A DNA stretch of 64,000 bases from Novosphingobium barchaimii LL02 (GTDB lineage: Bacteria > Pseudomonadota > Alphaproteobacteria > Sphingomonadales > Sphingomonadaceae), in contig NZ_KQ130452.1 of NCBI RefSeq assembly GCF_001046635.1, forward strand, positions 129,001 to 193,000, in the 5' to 3' direction. Under the pieces are notes generated by a model. The model did not search any database, was not told the origin of the DNA, and saw nothing but the letters and a program-made list of their open reading frames with translations. Below, piece after piece: positions 1 through 8,185 of this stretch (its first letter is position 1; every line of letters begins with the position of its first letter). Both the position numbers and the translations under genes were made by a program.

Positions 1-832
1 CCTGACGTCGAAAATCGAGTCTTTGCAGAACCGCGCGCAAGGAGGAAGGTGTTCGCCCATAAACAGGGTCCCCCAATAGCGCATGACCGATTGACGCCAT
101 GTGAACGCGCACCTGATGGGTGCGTCCGGTCTCCAGACGGCACTCGATCAGGGTAGATCCGTTCATCAGTTCCAACGTGCGGAAATGGGTGACGGCGTGC
201 TTGCCGCGCCCGTCCTCGACCAGCGCCATTTTCTTGCGGTCGTGGTTGGAGCGGGCGATCGAGCCGGTCACGGTCCGGGCGGCGGGCACCGGGCGCCCGC
301 CGACGACGGCCATGTAGGCACGCACGATAGAATGGTCGGCGAACTGGACAGCTAGGCCTTCGTGCGCCTTGTCGGTCTTGGCGACCACCAACAGGCCCGA
401 GGTGTCCTTATCGATTCGGTGAACGATGCCGGGCCGGGCGACCCCGCCGATGCCGGAAAGCTGGCCCCGGCAGTGGTGGAGCAGGGCATTGACCAGCGTG
501 CCGTCGAGATTGCCGGCAGCGGGATGGACGACGAGGCCGGCGGGCTTGTCGACCACGATCAGATATTCGTCTTCGAACACGACACTAAGCGGAATGTCCT
601 GGGCCACGGCTTCGGCGGGCGCGGCTTCGGGCACTTCGATGGTGAAAGCGGCACCCGGTTCGACCTTGGCCGAGCCTGACGAAACGGGCGCCCCGGCCAG
701 GCTGACGCGGCCTTCGCCCATGAGCGCCTTGATCCGTTCGCGTGACAGGCCGCTCGCGTCCGCCAGTGCCTTGTCCAGACGGCCGCCGGGCGCGCCGATC
801 CGCCCTTCGATGATATTTGATTTAAGCCCCAT
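1..832 (-). CDS. rluD: RluD-type 23S rRNA pseudouridine synthase (3' end outside window)
   Basis: Catalyses uridine-to-pseudouridine isomerisation in 23S rRNA. The 277 codons visible begin at the ATG at 832-830 and run off the left edge. Residues about 17-70 form an S4-like RNA-binding domain (GGRLDKAL, then RERIKALMGEGRV). The RluA/RluD catalytic motif HRIDKDTSG is at 138-146, with Asp141 the expected nucleophile, followed by the RTHQVRVHM motif typical of the family. The product is therefore nearly complete. It is divergent from the JAMM peptidase gene, with only 18 bases between the two start codons. The RluD assignment rests on domain layout; RluC-type paralogues look similar and a second one lies at 24117. 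Confidence 0.88.
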   Translation of the reverse strand, partial: MGLKSNIIEGRIGAPGGRLDKALADASGLSRERIKALMGEGRVSLAGAPVSSGSAKVEPGAAFTIEVPEAAPAEAVAQDIPLSVVFEDEYLIVVDKPAGLVVHPAAGNLDGTLVNALLHHCRGQLSGIGGVARPGIVHRIDKDTSGLLVVAKTDKAHEGLAVQFADHSIVRAYMAVVGGRPVPAARTVTGSIARSNHDRKKMALVEDGRGKHAVTHFRTLELMNGSTLIECRLETGRTHQVRVHMASIGHALLGDPVYGRTPSSLRAVLQRLDFRRQ

Positions 833-850
833 TGCCAGTACGATTTGGGG

Positions 851-1258
851 ATGGAAGTCGAGGTGACAAGTGGCGTTATGGCCGCACTGCGCGCTGAAGC
901 GAAGAAAGCCGGGGATGACGAATGCTGCGGCCTGCTTCTGGGCCGTATCGAAGGCGATGGCACCGAGCGGATCGAGATCGCCGAGGCAGCTGCGAACGTG
1001 GCCGTAAACCGCCGCATTCATTTCGAGATCGACCCGCTTGCTCTGCTCAGCGCGCATAAGGCGGCACGGAGCGGCGGGCTCCGGCTGCTGGGCTACTATC
1101 ACTCTCATCCTACGGGCGATTCCATACCCTCGGCGACCGATTGCGAACATTCCACCGGGGATTCGCGCATCTGGGCGATCATCGCGCGGAGCGAGGTTGC
1201 ATTCTGGCGCGATAGCGGGAATGGCTTCGTGCCATTGGCCCCGCGCGCCGCGGATTGA
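851..1258 (+). CDS. M67 family (JAMM/MPN+) metallopeptidase
   Basis: A 135-residue single-domain protein. The zinc-binding JAMM signature is visible as HSHP followed by seven-residue spacing to Ser and then Asp (HxH-x7-S-x2-D, around GYYHSHPTGDSIPSATD), with an upstream Glu in the DECCGLLLGR segment. Family members are zinc isopeptidases or cysteine-releasing proteases acting on ubiquitin-like or sulfur-carrier proteins. No ubiquitin-like, E1-like or cysteine-synthase partner is adjacent, so the substrate is unknown. ATG at 851 was chosen; an in-frame TTG at 845 is possible. The next gene, chpT, starts 54 bases downstream on the same strand. Confidence 0.8.
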   Translation: MEVEVTSGVMAALRAEAKKAGDDECCGLLLGRIEGDGTERIEIAEAAANVAVNRRIHFEIDPLALLSAHKAARSGGLRLLGYYHSHPTGDSIPSATDCEHSTGDSRIWAIIARSEVAFWRDSGNGFVPLAPRAAD

Positions 1259-1312
1259 CGCCGCGAGTTTGAGCGGGGCCTCACGAAAAGAAGACGGAAA
1301 GCACCTCATCCC

Positions 1313-1960
1313 ATGACCACGAGTTCGCTCGAACTTGCCAGCCTCCTGTGTTCGCGCCTTTGCCACGACATGCTCAGCCCGGTGGGGGCGCTCTCCAACG
1401 GTCTCGAATTGCTGGCGGACGAGAAGGACCCGGAGATGCGGGCCCGCTGCTTCGAGTTGCTCGACCAGAGCGCGCGGATTTCTACCGACAAGCTCAAGTT
1501 CTTCCGCCTCGCCTTCGGTGCGGCCGGTGGTTTCGGCGAAATGGTTCCCGTGAGTGAGGCCAAGGCGCTGATCGACGCGCTGGTCTCCAACAATGCGCGC
1601 GTCACCCTCAACTGGGCGCTGCCCAGCGATTCGCTGCCGAAGCCAGCTATCAAGACACTGCTGAACTTTGCGCTGATCGGGCTTGAGGCGCTGCCGCGCG
1701 GCGGCACCCTCGATATCGCTGCGGAATACCGCGCGGATCATGGCGCCAGTGAGATCGTCGTGCGCTCGTCCGGTCCGCGCATCGCGTTCGACCGTGATGT
1801 TGGCCGCGCGCTGGAAGGTACTTTGCCGGAAGGCGACTTGTCGAGCCGCACCGCGCCGGCGGCGATGCTCGACCAGCTTGCCAAGGCCATTGGCGGCAAG
1901 CTGCAATATGTCCTGGCGGACGACGCGCTGGTGCTCGGCGCGGTTCTGCCGGGGGCCTGA
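1313..1960 (+). CDS. chpT: ChpT-type histidine phosphotransferase
   Basis: A 215-residue protein. The N-terminal half carries the DHp-like helix with phospho-accepting His18 in LLCSRLCHDMLSPVGALSNG, the conserved ChpT signature. The C-terminal half resembles a degenerate histidine-kinase ATPase fold with no clear ATP-binding N and G boxes. In Caulobacter, ChpT is a dimeric shuttle moving phosphate from the hybrid kinase CckA to CtrA and CpdR, controlling cell cycle, motility and pili. The Tad/Cpa pilus cluster at 44-51 kb would be a typical downstream target of that circuit (inference). The following amidase gene begins 24 bases later, so the two are likely cotranscribed. Confidence 0.88.
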   Translation: MTTSSLELASLLCSRLCHDMLSPVGALSNGLELLADEKDPEMRARCFELLDQSARISTDKLKFFRLAFGAAGGFGEMVPVSEAKALIDALVSNNARVTLNWALPSDSLPKPAIKTLLNFALIGLEALPRGGTLDIAAEYRADHGASEIVVRSSGPRIAFDRDVGRALEGTLPEGDLSSRTAPAAMLDQLAKAIGGKLQYVLADDALVLGAVLPGA

Positions 1961-1984
1961 TTCCAAGAGGGGAGAATGCAATAG

Positions 1985-2689
1985 ATGAACCGCTGGCTTG
2001 TCAATCGCACCGTTTCCTCTCCCAACTGGAACGAGCGCAAGCTGCCGGTGACGATGGCGGTCCTGCACTATACCGGCATGAAATCCGCCGAAGAGGCGCT
2101 GCAGCGCATGTGTGACGCCGAAGCCCAGGTCTCGGCCCACTACATGATCGATGAGGATGGCATGGTCACCTCGCTGGTGCCCGAGGACAAGCGGGCCTGG
2201 CATGCCGGACAGTCCTACTGGCGCGGCATCACCGATGTGAATTCGGCCAGCATCGGCATCGAACTGGTCAATCCCGGTCACGACTGGGGTTACCGCCCGT
2301 TCCCCGAACCGCAGATGGACGCGCTGACGCCGCTGCTTGCCGACATCCTCGACCGTCATGACATTCCCCGAGCCAACGTGGTCGCCCATTCCGACATCGC
2401 GCCGGCCCGCAAGCAGGATCCGGGCGAATACTTCGACTGGCCGCGCCTCGCCGAGCTGGGTCTGGCGCTGGATATCCCGCGCGCGAAGATGAATTTGTTC
2501 TACGACAACCCCGGCGCCTTCTACCTCGCGATGGAGCGCTTCGGCTACGATATCACCGATGGACGCGCCGCGGTGCGGGCGTTCCAGCGGCGCTGGCGGC
2601 CGGAAATCATCGACGGCGAGATCGACGGCGAGATCGGCGGAATACTGCTCGAACTGTTGTTGGAACGCGATACCGGGCGTGCTAGGTGA
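1985..2689 (+). CDS. N-acetylmuramoyl-L-alanine amidase (Amidase_2 family)
   Basis: A 234-residue zinc amidase predicted to cleave the bond between MurNAc and L-alanine in peptidoglycan fragments. The expected zinc ligands of the AmpD/Amidase_2 fold are present: His28 in AVLHYTG, His135 in VVAHSDIAP, and Asp145 in ARKQDPG. The C-terminal third (about 175-230) resembles a peptidoglycan-binding domain (MERFGYDITD..AVRAFQRRWRP). No obvious signal peptide is seen, which fits a cytoplasmic recycling enzyme like AmpD. It lies 24 bases behind chpT and immediately before rnpB. Confidence 0.85.
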   Translation: MNRWLVNRTVSSPNWNERKLPVTMAVLHYTGMKSAEEALQRMCDAEAQVSAHYMIDEDGMVTSLVPEDKRAWHAGQSYWRGITDVNSASIGIELVNPGHDWGYRPFPEPQMDALTPLLADILDRHDIPRANVVAHSDIAPARKQDPGEYFDWPRLAELGLALDIPRAKMNLFYDNPGAFYLAMERFGYDITDGRAAVRAFQRRWRPEIIDGEIDGEIGGILLELLLERDTGRAR

Positions 2690-2718
2690 CCCCCGCGCCG
2701 GGGAGCCGGGCAGCCGCG

Positions 2719-2743
2719 TCCTTCGACAAGCTCAGGATGAGCG
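2719..2743 (+). repeat. Sphingomonad interspersed repeat, copy 1 (inside rnpB, P3 position)
   Basis: A 25-base copy of the short interspersed element common in sphingomonad genomes (core CTTCGACAAGCTCAGGATGA). It lies between P1/P2 and conserved region I of rnpB, where helix P3 is expected. It can fold on itself through TCCT and AGGA. It is the exact reverse complement of 2870-2894. I found no further copies in this window. Confidence 0.85.
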
Positions 2744-2869
2744 AGGCGAGGGCCGAGGAAAGTCCGGGCTCCACGAAACAAGGGTGGCGGGTAACGCCCG
2801 CCGGGCGAGGGGGGCTTTCAGGCCTTCCGAAGCTTAGGGAAAGTGCCACAGAGAGCAGACCGCCAACCC

Positions 2870-2894
2870 CGCTCATCCTGAGCTTGTCGAAGGA
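2870..2894 (-). repeat. Sphingomonad interspersed repeat, copy 2 (inside rnpB, P12 position)
   Basis: The exact 25-base reverse complement of the copy at 2719-2743. It sits between the conserved GACCGCC segment and GGTAAGGGTGAAAG, which is where the variable helix P12 occurs in class A RNase P RNAs. Flanking CCCC (2867-2870) and GGGG (2901-2904) can close the hairpin. Confidence 0.85.
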
Positions 2895-2905
2895 TCGAAC
2901 GGGGA

Positions 2906-2940
<35 letters not shown>

Positions 2941-3353
2941 GCTGCCGGTAACGGTAAGCGGCAAGGTAAACCCCACCCGGAGCAAGACCGAATAGGGGCT
3001 GCGCGCTGGCGCTGCGAAAGCAGGAGATCGGCGGGTTCGTTTCGAACCCAGGCAGCCCGGGTTGGTCGCTTGAGCGGCGTAGCAATACGCCGCCTAGAGG
3101 AATGGCTGCCACCGCGGCGTAAGGTCCCCCGGACTTTGGTTCTATGGGGAGACCACGCCAGGAACAGAACCCGGCTTACAGGCTCCCCGGCGCAATCAGG
3201 GATTGGCTATCGGGTTTGATCGCGGGCGCGTAGCCGGTAGCGGTCTTCAGAAGTGCCACGTCCAACATGGCCGAAGTCTGATCTCACACAAGACCGGGCT
3301 TACCCTGAAAGCCGAGCCGGAAAGTCTGGATCAGTCGGACGGCAGCGCCGGTG

Positions 3354-4139
3354 TCAGGCAGCTTCGCTGCGCGATGCCGGGTCGTGGGCCTGAATGAACC
3401 AGCGTTCCTCCCCTTCCAGCCCGATCGCGGTGAGCGTACCGTGGAGGAAGGCGCCGGTATCGATGCCGATGCGATTGGCGCAGACGTCGGGTTCCGGCGT
3501 GATCGTATGGCCGTGCACCACGAAGCCGCCATAGTCACCGCGATGGCTCAGGAACGGTTCGCGAATCCAGCGGCAGTCGCGGCCGGACTGGTGTTCAAGG
3601 GGAGTGTCGGGCCGCACGCCGGCATGGACGAAGACGTAGTCGCCGATGCGTACCATCTTCTTGAAGGCGTCGATGAAGTCGATGTCGTTCTGCGGGATCG
3701 CGGCGTTCATCAGGCGCTGCAATTCGTGCAGTTCAGCAGATGACGCCGCTTGCGGGTCGACCCCGTAGGACAGGATCGTCTCCAGCCCGCCGAACTTGAG
3801 GAAACTGCGCAGCGCATCGGTATCTTCGCGGCTGACGAGGAGCATTTCCTCATGGTTGCCCTGGATGAATTCGACGTTGCGCTGGCTGCCCCAGCGGCGC
3901 GCGCGCTCGATCACCGCGGCGCTGTCGTGGCCGCGGTCGATCAGATCGCCCAGCAGGATTGCCGTGGTATACGCCGGGCCGCGTGCGGCGTCGTCATCTT
4001 CGATGGCGCGAATCAGATATTCGAACAAGTCGGCCCGGCCGTGGATATCGCCCACGGCATAGACGCGTTCACCTGAGGGGATCGAGGGGGGGCGCCTTAC
4101 ATCGCGGCGGCCCAGAAAGTTGCGGATCATGGAAATCAT
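3354..4139 (-). CDS. Metallophosphoesterase, PP1-like serine/threonine phosphatase
   Basis: A 261-residue calcineurin-like phosphoesterase. All dinuclear-metal motifs are visible: GDIHG (30-34), GDLIDRG (64-70), GNHEE (94-98), a histidine in VFVHAGV, and HGHT in the C-terminal third. The spacing matches bacterial PP1/PP2A-like phosphatases (PrpA/PrpE or lambda-phosphatase type), which remove phosphate from Ser, Thr or His, or act on Ap4A. The substrate cannot be decided here. The start at 4139 gives MISMIRNFLG; the ATG at 4130 is an alternative. It is convergent with rnpB and about 265 bases from the divergent TorF gene. Confidence 0.83.
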   Translation of the reverse strand: MISMIRNFLGRRDVRRPPSIPSGERVYAVGDIHGRADLFEYLIRAIEDDDAARGPAYTTAILLGDLIDRGHDSAAVIERARRWGSQRNVEFIQGNHEEMLLVSREDTDALRSFLKFGGLETILSYGVDPQAASSAELHELQRLMNAAIPQNDIDFIDAFKKMVRIGDYVFVHAGVRPDTPLEHQSGRDCRWIREPFLSHRGDYGGFVVHGHTITPEPDVCANRIGIDTGAFLHGTLTAIGLEGEERWFIQAHDPASRSEAA

Positions 4140-4255
4140 TTGTTGCGCCGCAATATGGGGCGCCCCGCGAGCCGGCACAACCCGTCGCTCTTTCCGATAG
4201 CACCGTTACGGACGTGGGCAAAGCCCGTGGCATAAAATCCACACTTCGTTTCTGA

Positions 4256-4312
4256 AATATTGCTCAATTGAAATGTTTCTTGTGCGCCCTCTGTGTGCAG
4301 TGCAGCAATATT
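4256..4312. promoter_or_regulatory. Inverted repeat upstream of the TorF-family gene
   Basis: A 9-base inverted repeat (AATATTGCT at 4256-4264, AGCAATATT at 4304-4312) with a 39-base spacer lies about 95 bases before the TorF-family start, in the divergent promoter region shared with the phosphatase. It could be a pair of operator half-sites or a leader hairpin. The regulator is unknown. Confidence 0.3.
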
Positions 4313-4404
4313 GTGTCGTGGCAATTCAGGTCCGCAAAGAGACCGGATGCGACGGATGCAGGCAGGGACGAGGCATCAAAGACATAATTTGTGAGGGAAC
4401 GACC

Positions 4405-5169
4405 ATGCTTTTGTCCGTCCGCGGCGCCATTGCCGCCACTCTCCTTGCGGGAACTGCGCTTTCCGCCGTTCCGGCCTTTGCACAGGACGCCGAGGCTCCC
4501 AAGGAAATCACCGTTACCGGCAGCGCCGCCGTGACCAGCGACTACCGTTTTCGCGGTGTATCGCAGTCGGGTGGCGATATTGCGATCCAGGGCGGCATCA
4601 CGGTTTCGCACGCCAGCGGCTTCTACGTGGGCACCTGGGGTTCTTCGATCGATCTCGGCTCACTCTACGGTAGCACCGAACTTGACCTGTTCGGCGGCTG
4701 GACGGGTGCCCTGACCTCGGGCCTGACCACCGATGTCGGCCTGCTCTACTACGCCTATCCCAACGGTAGCGGCGGCGATTCGGAATTCTTCGAGCCTTAT
4801 GCCTCGGTCACTGGCCAGGTCGGTCCCGGCAAGCTCAAGGTCGGCGCGACTTACGCCTGGAAGCAGAGCGCGCTGCCGAACTTCGCTGGCAACAGGAAGT
4901 CTGACAACCTTTACCTGTACGGCAACCTCGATGTCGCGATCCCCAGCACACCGCTGACGGTTTCGGGCCACCTGGGCTATACCGATGGTGCGCTCGCTCC
5001 GTCGTACTACTCGACGTCTGACCGCACCGGCTTTGACTGGTCGATCGGCGCTTCGGCTACAGTTTACGGCCCGCTCTCGCTGAGCGTGTCCTATGTCGGC
5101 GTGACCGGTCCCAGCGTCGATGGCTACACCGACGACACCGTCGTGGCCACGTTGACCGCCTCGTTCTAA
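4405..5169 (+). CDS. TorF-family putative porin (TIGR02001)
   Basis: A 254-residue outer-membrane protein. The signal peptide MLLSVRGAIAATLLAGTALS..AFA is cleaved near residue 26. The remainder is rich in alternating aromatic and hydrophobic beta-strands and ends in the typical outer-membrane C-terminal Phe (TASF). The segment VTSDYRFRGVSQSGGDIAIQG is the hallmark of the TIGR02001/TorF family, a small barrel of uncertain substrate. ATG at 4405 follows a GAGGGAACG ribosome-binding region. A strong terminator follows at 5205, so the gene is probably monocistronic. Confidence 0.85.
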   Translation: MLLSVRGAIAATLLAGTALSAVPAFAQDAEAPKEITVTGSAAVTSDYRFRGVSQSGGDIAIQGGITVSHASGFYVGTWGSSIDLGSLYGSTELDLFGGWTGALTSGLTTDVGLLYYAYPNGSGGDSEFFEPYASVTGQVGPGKLKVGATYAWKQSALPNFAGNRKSDNLYLYGNLDVAIPSTPLTVSGHLGYTDGALAPSYYSTSDRTGFDWSIGASATVYGPLSLSVSYVGVTGPSVDGYTDDTVVATLTASF

Positions 5170-5204
5170 AAGCGGCAGGCCGCAAGGTTTTTGCAGGAGG
5201 GCAC

Positions 5205-5232
5205 CCGCCCGGAGCGATCCGGGCGGATTTTT
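5205..5232 (+). terminator. Intrinsic terminator of the TorF-family gene
   Basis: A perfect 9-bp stem (CCGCCCGGA/TCCGGGCGG) with a GCGA tetraloop, followed by ATTTTT, located 36 bases after the stop codon. Confidence 0.9.
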
Positions 5233-5251
5233 CGTATATGGAGGCGGCGTA

Positions 5252-6010
5252 CTATTTCAGGTAGAAGTCGATCGTCGTGACCACGCGCACCTTCTTGTAG
5301 GGCGTGTCCGACTGGCCCCAGCCGCCGCCGGAATCGCCGTCCCGCGCCTCGACCGAGAAATAGCCCTGCGCCGCGTTCTTGATTGCGCCGACCTGCGATC
5401 CGCTGTCCTTGGCGAATTGCTCGGCGGCCGCGCGGGCGTCGTTGGTGGCGGCGGCTACCATTTCGGGCTTGATGTCGTTGAGCCTGGTGAAGGTATAGGC
5501 CATTCCCGACCCTTCCTCGAGGATGACGCCGCGCTTCACGAGGTCGAACTGGCGGCGCACCGCGTTCTGGGCGCGCTTGATGTCGGTAGTGCGCAAACTT
5601 ACCCGCTGGCGTACCGTGAAACTGACGATACCATTGTTGTCGGTCGCCCGGGTGACGTTGACGCCGGTGGGCTGAAGCGCATCAGCGGGGAAGCCGAGCT
5701 CACTGAAGAAGGCGCGGATCTGCGCGGTGTCGCGGTCGACGCTGGACTGCGCGGTGGCAAGATCGGCCGCGCTGGCGGAATAGCTGATCGTCCATGTGGC
5801 AAGGTCGGCGGTCACTTCCCGCTCGGCCAGGCCTTTTACCGTTACGGCGCGGTCGGCTCGCTGTGCCCGTTTGATGCCATCGCCCAGTGCGAAGCCGCCG
5901 ATCACCAGACCCACCGCAAGAATCGCCGAACTTGCCAGCCAGCGCGTGGTCACGGAATTCATCCCGCCTGCACCCTTGCTTGCCGTCTCGCCCGAACTAT
6001 CTTCGCTCAT
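5252..6010 (-). CDS. SIMPL domain (DUF541) protein
   Basis: A 252-residue protein anchored by one N-terminal membrane segment (about residues 22-42, WLASSAILAVGLVIGGFAL). A periplasmic SIMPL/BP26-like domain follows, recognisable from VTVKGLAEREVTADLATWTISY and the DIKPEMVAAATNDARAAAEQFAKDSG region. Family members form ring-like oligomers in the periplasm; their molecular role is unsettled. The start at 6010 follows a GGAGAG box; longer in-frame starts overlap the gloA start region. It is divergent from gloA. Confidence 0.82.
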   Translation of the reverse strand: MSEDSSGETASKGAGGMNSVTTRWLASSAILAVGLVIGGFALGDGIKRAQRADRAVTVKGLAEREVTADLATWTISYSASAADLATAQSSVDRDTAQIRAFFSELGFPADALQPTGVNVTRATDNNGIVSFTVRQRVSLRTTDIKRAQNAVRRQFDLVKRGVILEEGSGMAYTFTRLNDIKPEMVAAATNDARAAAEQFAKDSGSQVGAIKNAAQGYFSVEARDGDSGGGWGQSDTPYKKVRVVTTIDFYLK

Positions 6011-6106
6011 CGCATCTCTCCCTGACCGTCGCCGCGCAATGCCAGGTGGCGGCTGTATGCGCGATGAACCGTTCAATTCCATAGACGAACCGAGAAAGCT
6101 CGTTCC

Positions 6107-6538
6107 ATGACACGCTACCTGCACACCATGATACGCGTCACCGATCCCGATGCGACAATCCGCTTCTTCGAACTGGTCGGCCTGAAGGAAACCCGCCGTT
6201 TCTCAAGCGATCAGGGCCGTTTCACGCTGATCTACCTGGCCGCGCCGGGGCAGGAAGAGGCTGAGGTCGAACTGACGTACAACTGGCCTGCACAGGACGG
6301 GGCCGCAGAGGAATACACCGGCGGTCGCAATTTCGGGCATCTCGCATTCCAGGTCACCAATATTTACGAGACATGCCAGCGGCTGCAGGATGGCGGCGTA
6401 ACCATCAATCGTCCCCCGCGTGATGGCCACATGGCCTTTGTTCGGACGCCGGACGGGATTTCTGTGGAACTGCTTCAGGACGGCCGCCTCGATCCGGCTG
6501 AGCCTTGGGCGAGCATGCCCAACATCGGCAGCTGGTAA
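6107..6538 (+). CDS. gloA: Lactoylglutathione lyase (glyoxalase I)
   Basis: A 143-residue VOC-fold enzyme converting the hemithioacetal of methylglyoxal and glutathione into S-lactoylglutathione. The four metal ligands expected for class GloA are in place: His6 (LHTMIRV), Glu55 (EVELTYN), His78 (FGHLAF) and Glu121 (SVELLQ). The length matches bacterial GloA. It is followed by a 14-bp hairpin and transcribed alone. Confidence 0.93.
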   Translation: MTRYLHTMIRVTDPDATIRFFELVGLKETRRFSSDQGRFTLIYLAAPGQEEAEVELTYNWPAQDGAAEEYTGGRNFGHLAFQVTNIYETCQRLQDGGVTINRPPRDGHMAFVRTPDGISVELLQDGRLDPAEPWASMPNIGSW

Positions 6539-6550
6539 ACGGACCTAGTC

Positions 6551-6584
6551 ACCCGCGTTTTGCCGTCACTGGCAAAGCGCGGGT
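6551..6584 (+). terminator. Probable terminator of gloA
   Basis: A long hairpin, ACCCGCG-T-TTTGCC / GGCAAA-G-CGCGGGT, about 14 bp including one T-G wobble, with a 6-base loop. It is followed only by TTC, so termination efficiency is uncertain. Confidence 0.6.
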
Positions 6585-6748
6585 TTCGGGTGGCTGCCAG
6601 CCTGGTTCGCGTCATTTTTACATTTATTAACTTTATGAAACAACGGCCAAGGCGACTGGTGAATTTTCCGTGGGTGATCATATTCCCCCTTCGTGACGGA
6701 TTGCAGGGGGTGCACTCCGCATGATTTGACGCGACCAAGGGGGCACAG

Positions 6749-8185
6749 ATGCCGGGGCAAGTGCTGGAATATGTCGCCCTGTCGCTACAGGTCGCGAAGC
6801 ACGAATTACTGCTCTTCACGGGGTTCTGGTTTATTCTGGGCGCCTCGGACGATTTCGGCGTCGATTTGTGCTGGATCTGGTTGAGGCTTACCGGCCGCGC
6901 GCGCGCCGGCCGGATTACCCATGCAGAGGCTTCTGTCCCGCTTGCCGGCCACGCAGCCGTGGTCATCGCCGCGTGGCGGGAAGCGGCCGTCATCGGCCAT
7001 ACCATCAGCCATGCACTGTCGGTCTGGCGGCAGGACGATTTCACCTTATACCTGGGCTGCTACTGCAACGATCCCGAGACCATTGCAGCGGCGATGGCGG
7101 CGGCGGGCGGCGATCCGCGTGTCAGGCTGGTGATCAACGAAAGCCCGGGGCCGACCACCAAGGCCGATTGCCTCAACCGCATATATGCCGCGCTGTGCAG
7201 GGACGAGCAGCGGTACGCGCGGCGTTATAGCTCGGTTATTCTTCATGACGCGGAGGATATGGTCCATCCGGCCGAACTTGCGGTGATCGATGCCGGACTT
7301 GCGCGGGCGGACTTCGTGCAATTGCCCGTCCGGCCCGAACTTCAACGAGCATCGCCATGGATAGGCGGGCACTATGCCGACGAATTCGCCGAAGCCCACG
7401 CAAAGGTGATGGTCGTGCGCGATGCACTGGGAGCGGCGATGCCGGCGGCGGGAGTGGGCTGTGGCTTCTCGCGCGAGATGGTGGCACGCATCGCCCGGCT
7501 GCGCGGTGCGGCGGGACGCAGGGAAGGCGGTCCGTTCGCCGCAGAATGCCTCACCGAAGATTACGAATTGGGTCTGCTGGTCCGGCGCGAAGGCGGTCGT
7601 TCACGGTTCCTGCGGGTACGGGATGAGAAGGGCGAACTAGTAGCCACGCGCGCTTACTTCCCGGCGACACTGGACGCATCCGTGCGGCAGAAATCGCGCT
7701 GGATCCATGGTATCGCCTTTCAGGGCTGGGACAGGATGGGCTGGAGCAGAGGGCCTACCGAACTGTGGATGGCGCTGCGTGACCGGCGTGGGCCGCTCAC
7801 GGCGATCGTCCTCGCGTGCGCCTACGTCTTGCTGATGATCGAAGCGGTGCAATCGCTTGGCACGGTGGCCGGGATACGTGTGCAGTTCACCGGTTCGCCT
7901 TTGCTTTACGGGCTGCTCCGGCTTTGCCTTGCCGGTTTCCTGTGGCGGGCGGCATTCCGCTTTGCATTCACCACGCGCGAATATGGCATACTGGAAGGAC
8001 TGGGCGCGGTGATGCGTATACCCGTCGCCAATGTGATCGCGATCCTGGCGGGCCGGCGCGCGCTCACCAGCTATGTCCGCTCGTTGCAAGGGCAGGCGGT
8101 GCGCTGGGAAAAGACCGAGCACGCAGGGCATCCGGCTCTCGGTCTTCCTTCCATGGGCGAAACGGCAAGGGGCCTGATGCGATGA
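6749..8185 (+). CDS. NfrB-like inner-membrane glycosyltransferase
   Basis: A 478-residue family-2 type processive glycosyltransferase. The N-terminal membrane stretch (about 20-45, FWFILGASDDFGVDLCWIWL) and catalytic domain resemble the N-terminal part of NfrB, the E. coli phage N4 adsorption protein B. Motifs are DAED (167-170), TEDYELG (269-275) and QKSRW (314-318, the QxxRW motif of processive enzymes). Two or three C-terminal membrane helices follow. E. coli NfrB is about 745 residues and has a C-terminal MshEN c-di-GMP-binding domain; that region is absent here. The stop overlaps the next start by ATGA. Likely role: synthesis of a secreted surface polysaccharide (inference). Confidence 0.82.
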   Translation: MPGQVLEYVALSLQVAKHELLLFTGFWFILGASDDFGVDLCWIWLRLTGRARAGRITHAEASVPLAGHAAVVIAAWREAAVIGHTISHALSVWRQDDFTLYLGCYCNDPETIAAAMAAAGGDPRVRLVINESPGPTTKADCLNRIYAALCRDEQRYARRYSSVILHDAEDMVHPAELAVIDAGLARADFVQLPVRPELQRASPWIGGHYADEFAEAHAKVMVVRDALGAAMPAAGVGCGFSREMVARIARLRGAAGRREGGPFAAECLTEDYELGLLVRREGGRSRFLRVRDEKGELVATRAYFPATLDASVRQKSRWIHGIAFQGWDRMGWSRGPTELWMALRDRRGPLTAIVLACAYVLLMIEAVQSLGTVAGIRVQFTGSPLLYGLLRLCLAGFLWRAAFRFAFTTREYGILEGLGAVMRIPVANVIAILAGRRALTSYVRSLQGQAVRWEKTEHAGHPALGLPSMGETARGLMR

